A model generated the notes under the pieces. The model did not search any database and was not told the DNA's origin. It saw only the letters and a program-made list of their open reading frames with translations. DNA of 6,036 nucleotides from CAYVUV01 sp964455095 (GTDB taxonomy: Bacteria; Desulfobacterota; Binatia; HRBIN30; CADEER01): contig CAYVUV010000076.1 in NCBI GenBank assembly GCA_964455095.1, forward strand, positions 1 to 6,036. Reading direction: 5' to 3'. Positions 6,004 through 6,036 of the stretch are shown piece by piece; position 1 is the stretch's first letter, and every line of letters starts with the position of its first letter. Both the position numbers and the translations under genes were made by a program.

Positions 6004-6036
6004 ATGAATGGATTGTACTGTGGGATCGATCTGCAT
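6004..6036 (+). CDS. IS110-family-like transposase, N-terminal fragment
   Basis: Only 11 codons are inside the window: MNGLYCGIDLH. The motif YCGIDLH at the extreme N-terminus is characteristic of IS110-family (DEDD, RuvC-like) transposases, where the Asp of GIDLH is the first acidic residue of the catalytic domain. The start is supported by the perfect Shine-Dalgarno at 5991-5997. The fragment is cut by the window edge, so neither completeness nor the IS110 versus IS1111 subgroup can be judged. Confidence 0.7.
   Translation, partial: MNGLYCGIDLH

Larger units (their letters stand above)
5937..6036 (+). mobile_element. 5' end of an IS110-family-like insertion sequence (partial)
   Basis: The call rests on the N-terminal peptide of the transposase and on the structured non-coding sequence before it. 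The true left boundary is not visible; it should fall between the end of the REP-like repeat (about 5883) and the hairpin (5937). The element continues past the right edge. Confidence 0.5.

Overview
This is a very GC-rich window with strong G/C bias at third codon positions. All genes are on the + strand. The combination of a sigma-54 enhancer-binding regulator, several large secreted proteins of no known function, hairpin-type intergenic repeats and GTG starts suggests an uncultured or environmental bacterium of the delta-proteobacterial / Myxococcota / Binatota type. That placement is an inference from style, because no ribosomal or other phylogenetic marker is present.

Layout. (1) 5-1369: a secreted protein with four tandem six-cysteine repeats between two beta-rich domains, followed by a strong intrinsic terminator at 1395-1433. 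(2) 1370-1788: a 419-base intergenic region. It holds the terminator, two inverted copies of a REP-like hairpin repeat (1450-1487 and 1583-1619), two phased dyad-symmetric sites (1638-1653 and 1659-1674) and a good match to a sigma-54 promoter (1739-1754). (3) 1789-5815: three genes with 4-base overlaps at both junctions: an NtrC-type response regulator, a small secreted beta-rich protein, and a large secreted protein ending in a right-handed parallel beta-helix. (4) 5816-6036: a third REP-like hairpin, a 12-bp-stem RNA-like hairpin, a perfect Shine-Dalgarno sequence and the first 11 codons of an IS110-family-like transposase that runs off the window.

How it may work together. The regulator probably needs a partner histidine kinase, which is not in the window. 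It is positioned to activate its own sigma-54 promoter from the paired upstream dyads and so to co-express two exported proteins of unknown role. The overlaps suggest translational coupling. The first gene is separated by its terminator and is probably a separate unit. The right edge looks like the 5' end of an insertion sequence lying beside a REP-like repeat, a setting known for several IS110-family elements.

The most interesting points are the self-contained sigma-54 regulator and secreted-protein operon with its candidate upstream activating sites, and the structured leader of the IS110-like element. No CRISPR array, tRNA or rRNA was seen.
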